NCBI GenBank assembly: GCA_030068145.1
Contig: JAPJBO010000738.1
Coordinates: 50,832-114,831 of the forward strand
Origin: Diplonema papillatum
Taxonomy: Eukaryota > Euglenozoa > Diplonemea > Diplonemida > Diplonemidae
Length of the DNA: 64,000 nucleotides
Reading direction: 5' to 3'
The position numbers were made by a program, and so were the translations under genes. A model generated the notes under the pieces. It had not been told where the DNA came from. It made no database searches and was given only the letters and a program-made list of their open reading frames with translations. Positions 42,766 through 51,334 of this stretch are shown one piece after another (within the stretch, counting starts at the first letter, position 1; every line of letters begins with the position of its first letter).

Positions 42766-43143
42766 GCAAAGCGGCACAGAGAAAAGCCGAAGAATGGTGG
42801 CCATCGTGAGCAGCTGCAGCAGGCCAGCACCACCGCACAAATTCGAGGGATGGGCTGAAAAACTGCGTAGCCGAGAGCGGGCGGAACTGAGCAACGCAGT
42901 GCGGGAGTTCCATCCAGAAACCCTGTTTGCGACTGGGAGCAGTCCATCGTGAAAGCGGAGGGGTCTTCTTCTTGGGGAGAGCCGGAAGAGCAATTCGCCG
43001 AGGCAATTCGAGCCGTTTTCACTGGACACCTCTCTGACGATCGCCGTGCTCGGTTCAAGCAGATCCAAGGGGTAAAGACGAGCTTCCCCTTCGGTGTCCA
43101 AAGTACAACGCTGGGGGGCAAGCGCTTGGTATTCAAGCTGTGA
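42766..43143 (+). pseudogene. Possible broken ORF inside transposon B
   Basis: Two overlapping frames together read GTEKSRRMVAIVS...WAEKLRSRERAELSNAVREF and, after a frameshift near 42940, EEQFAEAIRAVFTGHLSDDRRARF...TLGGKRLVFKL to a stop at 43143. It looks protein-like but matches no family I know. It could be cargo or a decayed transposase segment. Confidence 0.3.
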
Positions 43144-43726
43144 TGTCTCGTGCGCACTCTCTCGTCCTTGGTGGTGGCCTGGGCACGCCACCTCCATGCA
43201 CTGGGTCTCCGCCGCCCACTAAATTTACCCTCTTCTGCCCTTTCTTGCCGGAGGTGCCGTCTTCGAAGGCGTTCCACCAGCACGTCCGATCCTTTCCTCC
43301 CCATACGTGGAAAATACGTCCATCCCCCAGACCTCATCATTGAAGGCGTGCCTGTTCGTCCCCAACTGCGACTCGAGCACGAGCATCGTCTCTGTACCCG
43401 CACGACCTCTGGTGGAACGGTTCCTGCTCTCTTTACCGCAGCGGATCCTGTAGCTACCTGTGTCAAAACGTGTCAAACTGTACCTCCCAGTCTGTCCTTC
43501 CTTCTCAGCCTCTATCTTCGTCTTCGGGGCATAACCGAACACGGGACCGCTCTGCGCAAGGTAGGGCCGTAATAGCGTAGCCCCCTCCCCGGCTGCAGGG
43601 AAAGTGGTCGTCACAAAGGAAATACCCCGAAACTCCCCGAAACTCCCCGATATTTTTGTCTTGCAGATCACTGATTTTCTCTCGTAGGTAGGTGCAAACC
43701 CCAGGTTCCTTATGAAATTGCAGCCA

Positions 43727-43852
43727 AACACTTGTTATAACAAGCAATCACTTGTTATATAACAAGCAGTCACTTGTTATATAACAAGCAATCAAAGTGG
43801 CACTTGTTATACATTTTCACTTGTTAGGTCACTTGTTATATAACAAGTGATT
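43727..43852. repeat. Palindrome array of transposon B, right
   Basis: Three full copies and several half copies of ACTTGTTATATAACAAG(T/C). Confidence 0.9.
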
Positions 43853-44036
43853 GTGCATGACAAGTGCGTCGTGTAGGGGGCGGGATGGTGGGTAAGCAAG
43901 AGCGTAAGCAGTTGTGAGAGAAAGAGAGAGGCCCTGTACCACAGTATGTCATTAGTCGGTCTCGTGCTGCAATTAGCTCCAGTCTCAGCGCGCCGCGGCG
44001 TAAAAGGGTAAGTAGAAAACGAACCAACTGTTAATG

Positions 44037-44165
44037 ATCTTCGTGTGTTTGCCACATTTCCAACGGGGCGCCTCAGGACACGGAAAGCTAGGGGGCGCGA
44101 TCGTGGGTAAGCAACAGCGTGAGCGGTTGTGTGAGGGACCGAGAGGCCCTGTATCACAGTATCTC
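44037..44165 (+). repeat. Uninterrupted copy of the transposon B target locus
   Basis: Contains 'gatcttcgtgtgtttg', 'cctcaggacacggaaag', CTAG and 'ggtaagcaa', the same order found split on the two sides of transposon B. TA at 44089-44090 is the equivalent target. Confidence 0.9.
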
Positions 44166-44242
44166 TAGCGTTATTTATCTCATTAGTCGGTTATTATTAA
44201 TCTTCTAAGACTAGCGTCTTCTACGACAAAAAAAAAAAAAAA

Positions 44243-44358
44243 CAGGCGCTTCGTTTTGTTTGTGCGTGCCGGTTGATCGTTTTCCCACTTGTATTTACCC
44301 TGTGTATATTCAGGTAAGGTATTCTGATCAACCACAAAACACGCTGCCTACGTCTTTT
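44243..44358 (+). ncRNA. Candidate structured RNA / stem-loop repeat, copy 3 (covarying)
   Basis: Outer stem GTTTTGT pairs with ACAAAAC and inner stem GGTTGATC with GATCAACC. Copies 1 and 2 have GTGTTTG/CAAACAC and GGGGAGGATTAGCCT/AGGCTAATCTTCTCCC at these places. The unpaired TTTGTGCGTGCC and the 3' ACGCTGCC are retained. It lies inside helicase intron 1, 60 bp from the 5' splice site. Confidence 0.55.
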
Positions 44359-44419
44359 AGCCTGCACAATACTTTGAAGGGCATCCCGCAAGATTGTTAG
44401 TACTAAAAATACCACATAC

Positions 44420-45332
44420 CAGCGAGCAGAAACTTCCTCAGGTTCGTGCAGCCGTCGCGCGTGTTTGAGAAGATGAGGGCCTTCTTGGGCTTCTCGGCAA
44501 AGCCGCTCAGCAATTTGACGATGTTCTTCTGCTTTTCGTGTTCGGCCATGAGCCACACGAACTGCCGAATTGTGGGCGCCGCTCGCATGTACGTGTAGCC
44601 AATGCTCACCTGGACCCATCCAGCGGGCATATAGGTATTCGCGACGCGTTCAACTGAGCGCGGCCACGTAGCCGTCCACATGACATTCTGCCGATTTTTG
44701 GGGGCGTTCTTTGCGATGGATTCAAGAGCTTTCCCGAAGTTTTCTTCCAGGAGACGATCCGCCTCGTCGAGCACCAGGAACGAAATCGCGTTCATGCTCA
44801 GCCAGCCCCTGGACATCAAGTCCTCGACGCGTCCGGGCGTTCCGACTACGATTTGCGTGCCGTCCGGCGGGCGTGTCACGCGGGTCCCCCCGTACGCGGA
44901 GAAGATCGAAAAGCCTGAATAAGTCTGGAACTCCTTCGCAACCTGAATCACGAGCTCTCTGGTCGGAGCCATGACCAAGCAGCACGGGCCCCTCGATGTT
45001 TTTGGCGCGGAGATGCAATGGCTGAAAGCCGGCAGTGCAAACCCCAACGTTTTCCCACTGCCAGTCTGCGCAATGCCCACAACGTCGAAGCCGCTCAATA
45101 CCAAAGGCCACGTCATGGATTGCACGGCCGTTGGCCTCCTGAACAAATTTCTGAGCTTCTCCATGTGCCTCGGGGGGATGGGCACGTCGGCAAATTCCAT
45201 GACCGGCATCAGCGCCTTCTGGTATTCTTCGCCGCCTTCATGCTCTTTGTACTTTCCGACGGCATGCACTTCTATTTTTTCTGCATGCTTCCAGTTGGCA
45301 ACTGCAGCGGGTTTGCGCATGAGAGTCTGCAT
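44420..45332 (-). CDS. DEAD-box RNA helicase, exon 1 (p68/DBP2-like core)
   Basis: From the ATG at 45332 the exon encodes 304 residues and the first base of codon 305. It has a Q-motif-like region (IPP...RRPTAVQ), motif I AQTGSGKT (88-95), Ia PTREL (123-127), Ib TPGR (165-168), II DEAD (189-192), III TAT in place of the usual SAT (220-222) and IV IFSNT (287-291). The donor is CTG|GTATGT. Spliced to exons 2 and 3 it gives a 754-residue ATP-dependent RNA helicase with both RecA lobes complete and a long WG-rich tail. Likely roles are RNA unwinding in processing, decay or silencing. The ATG is 54 bp from the 299-bp module. Confidence 0.92.
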
Positions 45333-45385
45333 GGTTCGATTGGTGTGCTATGGTTAGAATAACGAAAAGAGATGCGTAGTTTTGT

Positions 45386-45684
45386 AGCGTTATTTGTGGA
45401 TTAGAAGGTCGGTATTTTAAAGTCTCCGGTTGACCGTAGAGGCTTGGGTATGGCGGGGGGTTGAGAAAAGTAAAAGAGTGCGACTCGTTTCGGGTGTTGT
45501 GTCACTCGGTTGTGAAACCTTGTGAAGTCCCCTAACGCGTTTAGAGGGTGCTTGGGTTTGGGTAGGGTGTGGTCGTTCTGCTGCGGCGTGAAAAGCCAGG
45601 AAGTTTCGACGCTAATCTTCGACTCTTGATTAAGTTCACCGGGTTGCGTGCTCGTCAGGAAGATCCCGGTGCCTGGCTTTTCTT
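45386..45684. repeat. 299-bp module, copy 2
   Basis: The same length as and nearly identical to 14630-14928, in the same orientation relative to the adjacent minus-strand gene. It may carry the helicase promoter or a divergent RNA gene. Confidence 0.75.
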
Positions 45685-45767
45685 CTGGGTGGTTTCGTGT
45701 TGATCGGCGGCTGTGTTTTGTTTCATTCTTTTACTTGTTAGTTGTCGACAACTTCTTTTGTATTGAG

Positions 45768-45903
45768 GTGTCATTCAGATGTAAATCCAAAGCCGCCCAC
45801 GTCAAATTTTGTTAAGCATTGAGTTCTTTGAAGTACATGAACCACATGGATTAACATGCACTGCTGTTGTTAAGCAGCGGCTGCCAAAACTTGCCGTGAC
45901 ACC
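45768..45903 (+). repeat. GGTGTCAC repeat family, copy 2
   Basis: Begins AGGTGTCAT and ends CGTGACACCT. The interior shows the family order, including 'aagcattgagttcttt' and 'aagtacatgaaccacatgg', closest to copy 4. Confidence 0.7.
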
Positions 45904-45971
45904 TATGATCAAAGTAAAGGAGGAAAGGAGAAAATGTTTCTAAAAAAGAAAAGCGAGAGAAGCAGAACCCC

Positions 45972-46175
45972 TTTTGTTCTTCGCTTACGCCACCGTGTGT
46001 TGTTCTCTCGCTCAGGACTTTGTCCTGTTGTTGTGTTTGTGTGATTTGTCGTGTTGGGGTAGACCCGCATGACTTCACGTCCGTTCAACACGTGGTTCGG
46101 TAGTTACAGACTTAGGATCCCTTGGTTCTTGGTGTAGCAGCATCGTCGAGCATTTCCTTCCAAGCAGGCGCTTAT
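45972..46175 (+). repeat. R190 repeat, copy 2
   Basis: Diverged copy of 4411-4590. Its 3' end 'caagcaggcgcttatgta' resembles the 3' end of R220, suggesting related elements. Confidence 0.6.
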
Positions 46176-47690
46176 GTAAAACAAATCAAGGGTGTGGCCG
46201 CATCCTTTCGGACCTTCTCCCGGTAACTGGACATTGGCTCGACAAGCGAGACTCATGCGACTGGCATCCGTGTTGTTTTTTTTTTTCGTCGAAAGGTGTA
46301 ATATACGCGTACGCAATAGACAAACAAAGAACATACCGCCTCTGCGGGTTCGTACCAACCGCGCGGCATTTTGGGGTGGGTGCCTCCTTTTGCTTCCTGG
46401 TGTGGGTCTTTTTCCTCAGATGCAAAACGCTGGGGTCCCCTTGAGTAAACAAGGGGGCTCGCGGAAGAAGATAGTTGTTGCGAATTGAATTTCGGAATTT
46501 TCCTTTTTTTCTTCTGGCTCGGTACCGGGGAAAGCCTGCTACACGGGAGCCAAGCTTCACGTGTTCGGCGGTACTGCAGAGCCACGGGCCTACGGGTCAA
46601 GTGGCTACCGATTTTCCCAAACTAAAGCATCAAGGCGTGGCGCACCTTGGGGCTTGGCGCTTCGGGTTTGCTGAACACAAGCTCGTCGAGACGAGGGCAG
46701 AGCGGACGGGATTGTAGCACTGTGCTGCCTCCGACTCAAGCTTTGCAACCTGTGGCTGACCGTCACGTTCCTGGACCAGGAGCGGCCGCGTTTGGTGCTT
46801 CGCTTCTCCTTCGATTGCTCGTCCAGGTACATCGGTTGTCGTCGATAGTTGGTAACTGCTTCCTTACGGCGGCGCTTGGGCGATGACCGTGTCGTCTCCT
46901 GTGGTGTTGCCGAGGTTCATCGTCACTTCTTCGTCTTCGCTCTCGAGATTGGAGGTCGCTCTTCGTCCTCAGCTGCTTTCGGAAGCACCAGTACCACGCT
47001 GGCGCGCTTCGTTTGCTTCGGCGGAGGCGCTGCTGTCGCGGGGCTTATCAGCTCCGCCTCTCCGCTTCTACGTCGACCCGACCCCTCTCGCTACCGCCGC
47101 TCGATGGTGCCCTTTCCGACAGCACTGTCCTCCGCAGGTCGGCGTGCCTCCTGCAGTGCTCGCACGTGGGCATAGACTGATAGATTGTGATAGACATCAG
47201 CAGGCACTTCCAGGAAATAGTGGTGGATTGCTCACACTACGGTCGACCCGGCCAGATATTGACAGGTAGACATGACTAGCTAACGTGACCCTGACTCGTG
47301 AGATGGCCCGTTGTCGTCAGTCAGGCTAGTGTTGCGCAGCAAAAAACGAGAGCAGGAGAAAATGCAGAAAAAGGCGGTTTCCGCCATGCCGCGATCTCGG
47401 ATCGTGAGGGACAACAAACGAACTACCCGCGGAAAAAAGCAAAAAGGCGTCCGGTTATCTGACTTGCTTTTGAGCACCTGAGCACGTAGGGAGCTTCTCG
47501 AATCCGTTCCATCATCAACAGCGCTGCAAACCATTGCAACCGGGCGCCGCACTCCTGCACGTGCCGAGCAAGCTCGTCAGTGGCAGCTATGAGGCGAGCC
47601 AATTACACCTCCTGCCTTAGGACCGACTGACCCCGCGTCCAATTACGGAAACCTTCTCCACTTCGGCCTTCAATGTTCTCCATTGAATAT
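46176..47690. other. No firm gene
   Basis: The minus strand at 46730-47175 has protein-like but broken frames (starting MPTCEHCRRHADL), perhaps another retroelement 3' fragment. The rest shows nothing recognisable. Confidence 0.25.
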
Positions 47691-47849
47691 TTGCTACTAC
47701 AACCAAGATCTGCACTCATCCACGCTCCGTCGTTTGGATTGATGGCGGAAGCGCGGTGGCGGTGTCCTCACGAGCCCGTGCTGCGGAGCGCACCACCTGA
47801 CGCGTTGCGGCGGCTGCGCCAATGCCTCCGTACGCATCGGCAGCGCCCC

Positions 47850-48234
47850 GACGCGGGCTCCGACGCAAACGCGGGGAGAGACGAGCGAGGAATCCTCCGG
47901 CTCCGGCCTAAGAGACTCACCAACGATCGATCGCGCGGCGCCGCTGCGGCGGCGTGCTGCGCAGGATCCTTCCTTCCCACGCACCCCCCCAGCGCGGCGG
48001 CGCCGGCGCACTCAACTGCCAATGCTGCAACTCTGGGCCAGCACCCCCGCCCGACGAACGCCGCCCAATGCGCAGCCCCCGGCTGCGTCCATCCGGCGTG
48101 CGAACCGACGCAAACGCGAAGAAACGAGCGAAGGGTCATCCGACGATGGTTCCGGCCGGGAGGCCACAACGACACCCACTCGTAGGCCGCCCCCGCGGCG
48201 GCGCAACAAACGCGTTCCATCTGCTGTGACGTAG
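47850..48234 (+). pseudogene. 3' fragment of the RT-group retroelement
   Basis: The frame ending at 48234 closes with RRANRRKREETSEGSSDDGSG...RRRNKRVPSAVT-stop, matching the RRAYRRKRES.D...PRRKRGKSDPSGVT-stop end of the RT ORFs and the SAVT end of the RNase H ORFs. A second, earlier copy of the 'gacgcaaacgcg' repeat lies about 250 bp upstream. After the stop, 'gcatagtg' recurs as in the RT copies. The rest of the element is absent. Confidence 0.6.
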
Positions 48235-49355
48235 ACACGGAGTGTGCATAGTGCGTTGCTCAGGGTAGTCGAAGGCCTGACAGTCACAATAATGCAACAA
48301 ATTAGGGCAACAACCAGGAACACACTGGTAGGTGAGCAGCGACACCTCCCGAAAGTGAGCCAAGGGCGAAGGACGTATCTGCGGCTGCTGCGGCAGGTGC
48401 CCAGTGGTAACCCCACACGCAGAACGCGGGGAAGGGGAACGTGTTTTCCCAACTACGTTGAAGCCCCTTCCCGACAGTAGCATCCGAGGAAGGTGCAAAC
48501 GGAGGGTGCTACGGTAGCCGTGCACGGGTCTTGGGCGCGTGCATCTTGCAGGGCGGGTGCTTTGTGATCCGCCGCGAAGTTCTCTCCTGGGCAATCCGGA
48601 GAGACCGGCGTCGAGTTTCGGCTCACAGCCGGTTCCCTCGGGCGGCAATCCTAAGGGAGAGAGAGCGCCAGACACAATCCATCTTAAAAAGGACCACACA
48701 CTAATACAACAAATTTACGATTGACCTCGGGCTGCCATGCGGCGTCAAAGTAAGCGAATTACTGCCGGGAACTAGTTCAGCGGGCCCCCTCGAGGCTGTT
48801 GCTGTCCATGTATAAGGGAGTCGGAATTCAGCCACCAAAGCCCATCAGGGCAGCGACACCGAGAGCTCGACAGCTCCCCAAGCTTTCACAAGAAAAGAGG
48901 ACGATTGGGTGCCTGCTCAGGTTCAGAAACACTGTTTCAAGCGGAGACGAGACCGTGGACATCTTCTTGCCTCACTGAGGGAGTTCGTATACACAGCAGG
49001 TAGTGTGTTGCTTCTCCTTGGTGAGACGTTTTCTTCCATCTCGCAACTGGCCAAGGATTCGATTGGTTCATGAATGACTAGTGAACGAGTTTCCCTTCCT
49101 CTATGTGCACTATGTGAGCAACGAGCTTGCAGCAAATTCCGTTGGCGCGTGGCGGGTCCAACAAAGCCGGACACGCACGTCTGCGACCGGCTTCTGCGCG
49201 ACCGACGCAGCGGCAAAGAAATGATGCCCGAAGACTGTGCTGTCTTCACGTGCGCGATACCCGCTGCTTTTTGCACCGTCAAAGGCGCGACTTCGAATTC
49301 ACTCACCGAAGTCACCGGTGACGAGAAGTGAGCCACTGCGGCGAACCAGTTCCAT
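48235..49355. other. No gene recognised
   Basis: Short frames only. No domain or repeat found. Confidence 0.4.
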
Positions 49356-49586
49356 CATATGTGAGCGTCTTTTTATTACCTGATAATTTAGGCTTTTTTC
49401 AGAATATGGCCAGAGCTGGTCCCCGACTGGGGGCAGACCGGGGCCAAGGCACCCCAGGAAACCGTTTTGTGGGTTCGTATCCACGACAGTAGGCCCTGGG
49501 GTCTCCTCGAAGACCCCGGCAGCCCATTTCTGACATTTTGAGGGTCTTTGCCACCCGGGTCACGACGGGGCCGACGTCATAATTTC

Positions 49587-49801
49587 AAAATACTCGAGGG
49601 ACTGCCTTGTGCTCATTTCGAAGGAGGCTAGAGGGGGAGAAAACAATACAACTACAAAGTGGGTCTTTTTGTTGAACGCTTACGCCCGCCACTAAACCCA
49701 GATTTACCTGTGTTTCGTGTGGGCTACAGCACATATACCTCCTTTGATCTATCGCAACTGGCAGTCTCCTCAAGCATTTCCTACAAAGCAGGTGCTTATA
49801 C
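49587..49801 (+). repeat. R220 repeat, copy 3
   Basis: Near-full copy of the unit at 1025-1236. Confidence 0.8.
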
Positions 49802-49849
49802 AAAAAAGAGCATTTCCGGAGTTGGGGCTTGCACTGATAAACGAAGCAA

Positions 49850-50038
49850 CGGACGATCAGCATCAACTGACCAAAGGTGATGAAAATGATAAGGCAAAAG
49901 TTTCTTGTTCTTCGCGTGTACAGGGTATAAACCTCTCTGGGGGGTTTTCCTGTATTAGCACTTTTTTGTTGGCTTCGCTTTCTCTTTCATGTGCAACCGT
50001 TGTTCCGGAAATGTTCCCGTCAGTACAGATGTACTATT
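49850..50038 (+). repeat. R240 repeat, copy 2
   Basis: Close copy of 32005-32205, directly joined to R220 copy 3. Confidence 0.75.
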
Positions 50039-50086
50039 AAAAAAAAAAGCCTACAGTATCAGGTAATAAAAAGACTCGCACATATG

Positions 50087-50460
50087 CTTTGGGTATATCG
50101 AAAGCCCCGGTTTCAGCGGAAAGCACAGGCCTTGAAGGAACGTGTTGTCGAAGAAAAGAAAACTGTCCAACGGCCGGACGGCTCATCGAAATCGGTGGAA
50201 AAAGGACAGCCGCTGCTGGTGCTAGCAAACACGCCGGCTCAACCCCTTGCAGACAAACAAGGGGTCTCTCACGGGGCATGTACCTATCGCGGACGCTGGA
50301 TTCGGCGTGTTCATACGCGGTGTTACGTACTTTGTATTGCTCCATGGGCCGGTAAACGGAGTCGATGCCCGCTTTTTTTGCGACGGCGATCATCTCGGCG
50401 GAGATGCGGACGGTGCCCTCGTGGATGTACTCTCACAGGGCATATGAGGCTCGTTTCCTT
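50087..50460 (-). pseudogene. Decayed fragment of the 392-codon gene (third copy)
   Basis: On the minus strand 50270-50440 reads IAVAKKAGIDSVYRPMEQYKVRNTAYEHAESSVRD, matching residues about 216-250 of the intact protein at 51335-52513, then loses similarity. Confidence 0.75.
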
Positions 50461-50477
50461 CCCTGACCTGACTCGTA

Positions 50478-50625
50478 GTCGTCCCACTAGTTCTTTGAGT
50501 CGTCCCACTAGTTCTTTGAGTCGTCCCACTAGTTCTTTGAGTCGTCCCACTAGTTCTTTGAGTCGTCCCACTAGTTCTTTGAGTCGTCCCACTAGTTCTT
50601 TGAGTCGTCCCAGTAGTTCTTTGCA
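50478..50625 (+). repeat. 21-bp minisatellite derived from coding sequence
   Basis: Seven copies of 'gtcgtcccactagttctttga'. The unit closely resembles 'gtcccagtagttctttg' in the truncated gene copy at 51232-51250, so it seems to have expanded from the gene's own sequence. Confidence 0.85.
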
Positions 50626-50705
50626 GTTGTCGGCGGAGATGCGGACCGTACTCACACAGGGCAAAAAGTGCGATCTTAGTGAGTGTGCACGACAGCGCGC
50701 TCCTT

Positions 50706-51255
50706 TTAGTTGTCTTTCTCGTCGGGGTTGACGAAGTCGGCGAGCAGGTCCGCCAAGTCCGTCTCCTGCGCTTTGGCTGTCTTGTCCGAAGCGTCTTCGC
50801 CTCGCGCCACCTTGCTCAGTTCGTCGGCGAAGTCCACAGGCTCGCCCGACTCGCCGGATTCTTCGTCGTCCATGAGGCTCGTTTCCTCCTCGAACTCCAG
50901 CTGCTCCCTGACGTGCGACATGGCGGCCGACATCTTGTCCACGGCGTACCCTTTGTCCGTCCCCCGCAGCTGCACTTCGACCTTCTTCCGCGCGGCGCGC
51001 TCCGCGTTGAAGATCGCGTACGCGGGGGTCTCGTACAAGTTGAACCCGGTCACGGATTCAGCACCGGCGGCCTTCAGCTCTTTGTACTTCTGCCCGAGCA
51101 CCATCGACTGCATGCCGTACCAATCGCGGACGCTGGATTCGGCGTGTTCGTACGCGGTGTCAGTAAACGGGGTCGATGTCCCCTTTTTGGCGTCGGCGAC
51201 CTTGTTCAGCTTCGTCACCGCCCACTCGTAATCGTCCCAGTAGTTCTTTGTTGTC
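50706..51255 (-). pseudogene. Truncated tandem copy of the 392-codon gene
   Basis: Nearly identical to the last 150 codons of the intact gene, including the stop and 3' flank ('gcaaaaagtgcgatcttag'). It lacks residues 1-210 and has an internal deletion that removes DIDPVYRPMEQYKVR. The upstream part ends in the 'tcggccgagatgcgg' joint. Confidence 0.85.
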
Positions 51256-51334
51256 GGCCGAGATGCGGACCATACTCACCACACACAGGGCAAAAAGTGC
51301 GATCTTAGTGAGTGTGCACGACAGCGCGCTCCTT

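Larger units (their letters stand above)
41687..43873. mobile_element. DNA transposon B (TIR, TA target duplication)
   Basis: Ends read inward as CACGACGCACTTGT, bounded by TA on both sides (41685-41686, 43874-43875). Terminal inverted repeats extend about 220 bp: the block 'caatttcatgaggaacctgg' on the left is inverted on the right. They include arrays of ACTTGTTATATAACAAGT. The interrupted locus is a tandem repeat whose other copy (44037-44165) is uninterrupted and has GCTAGG where the element sits, so the target was TA. The same architecture as transposon A, but different arrays. No transposase recognised inside. Confidence 0.9.
49356..50086. mobile_element. Possible TIR element containing R220 and R240 copies
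   Basis: The 44-bp ends CATATGTGAGCGTCTTTTTA... (left) and CATATGTGCGAGTCTTTTTA... (right, reverse complemented) are inverted repeats, both continuing 'ttacctgata' and 'aggctttttt'. No target duplication beyond CATATG is clear. The inside is R220 copy 3 plus R240 copy 2. Confidence 0.5.

Noticed and set aside
42697-43466. Minus-strand ORFs inside transposon B as a transposase
   Set aside because: No DDE/D spacing, helix-turn-helix or zinc-finger pattern could be recognised.
46849-47269. Plus-strand Ser/Ala/Pro frames as a gene
   Set aside because: Biased composition and equally open frames on the other strand; no splice support.
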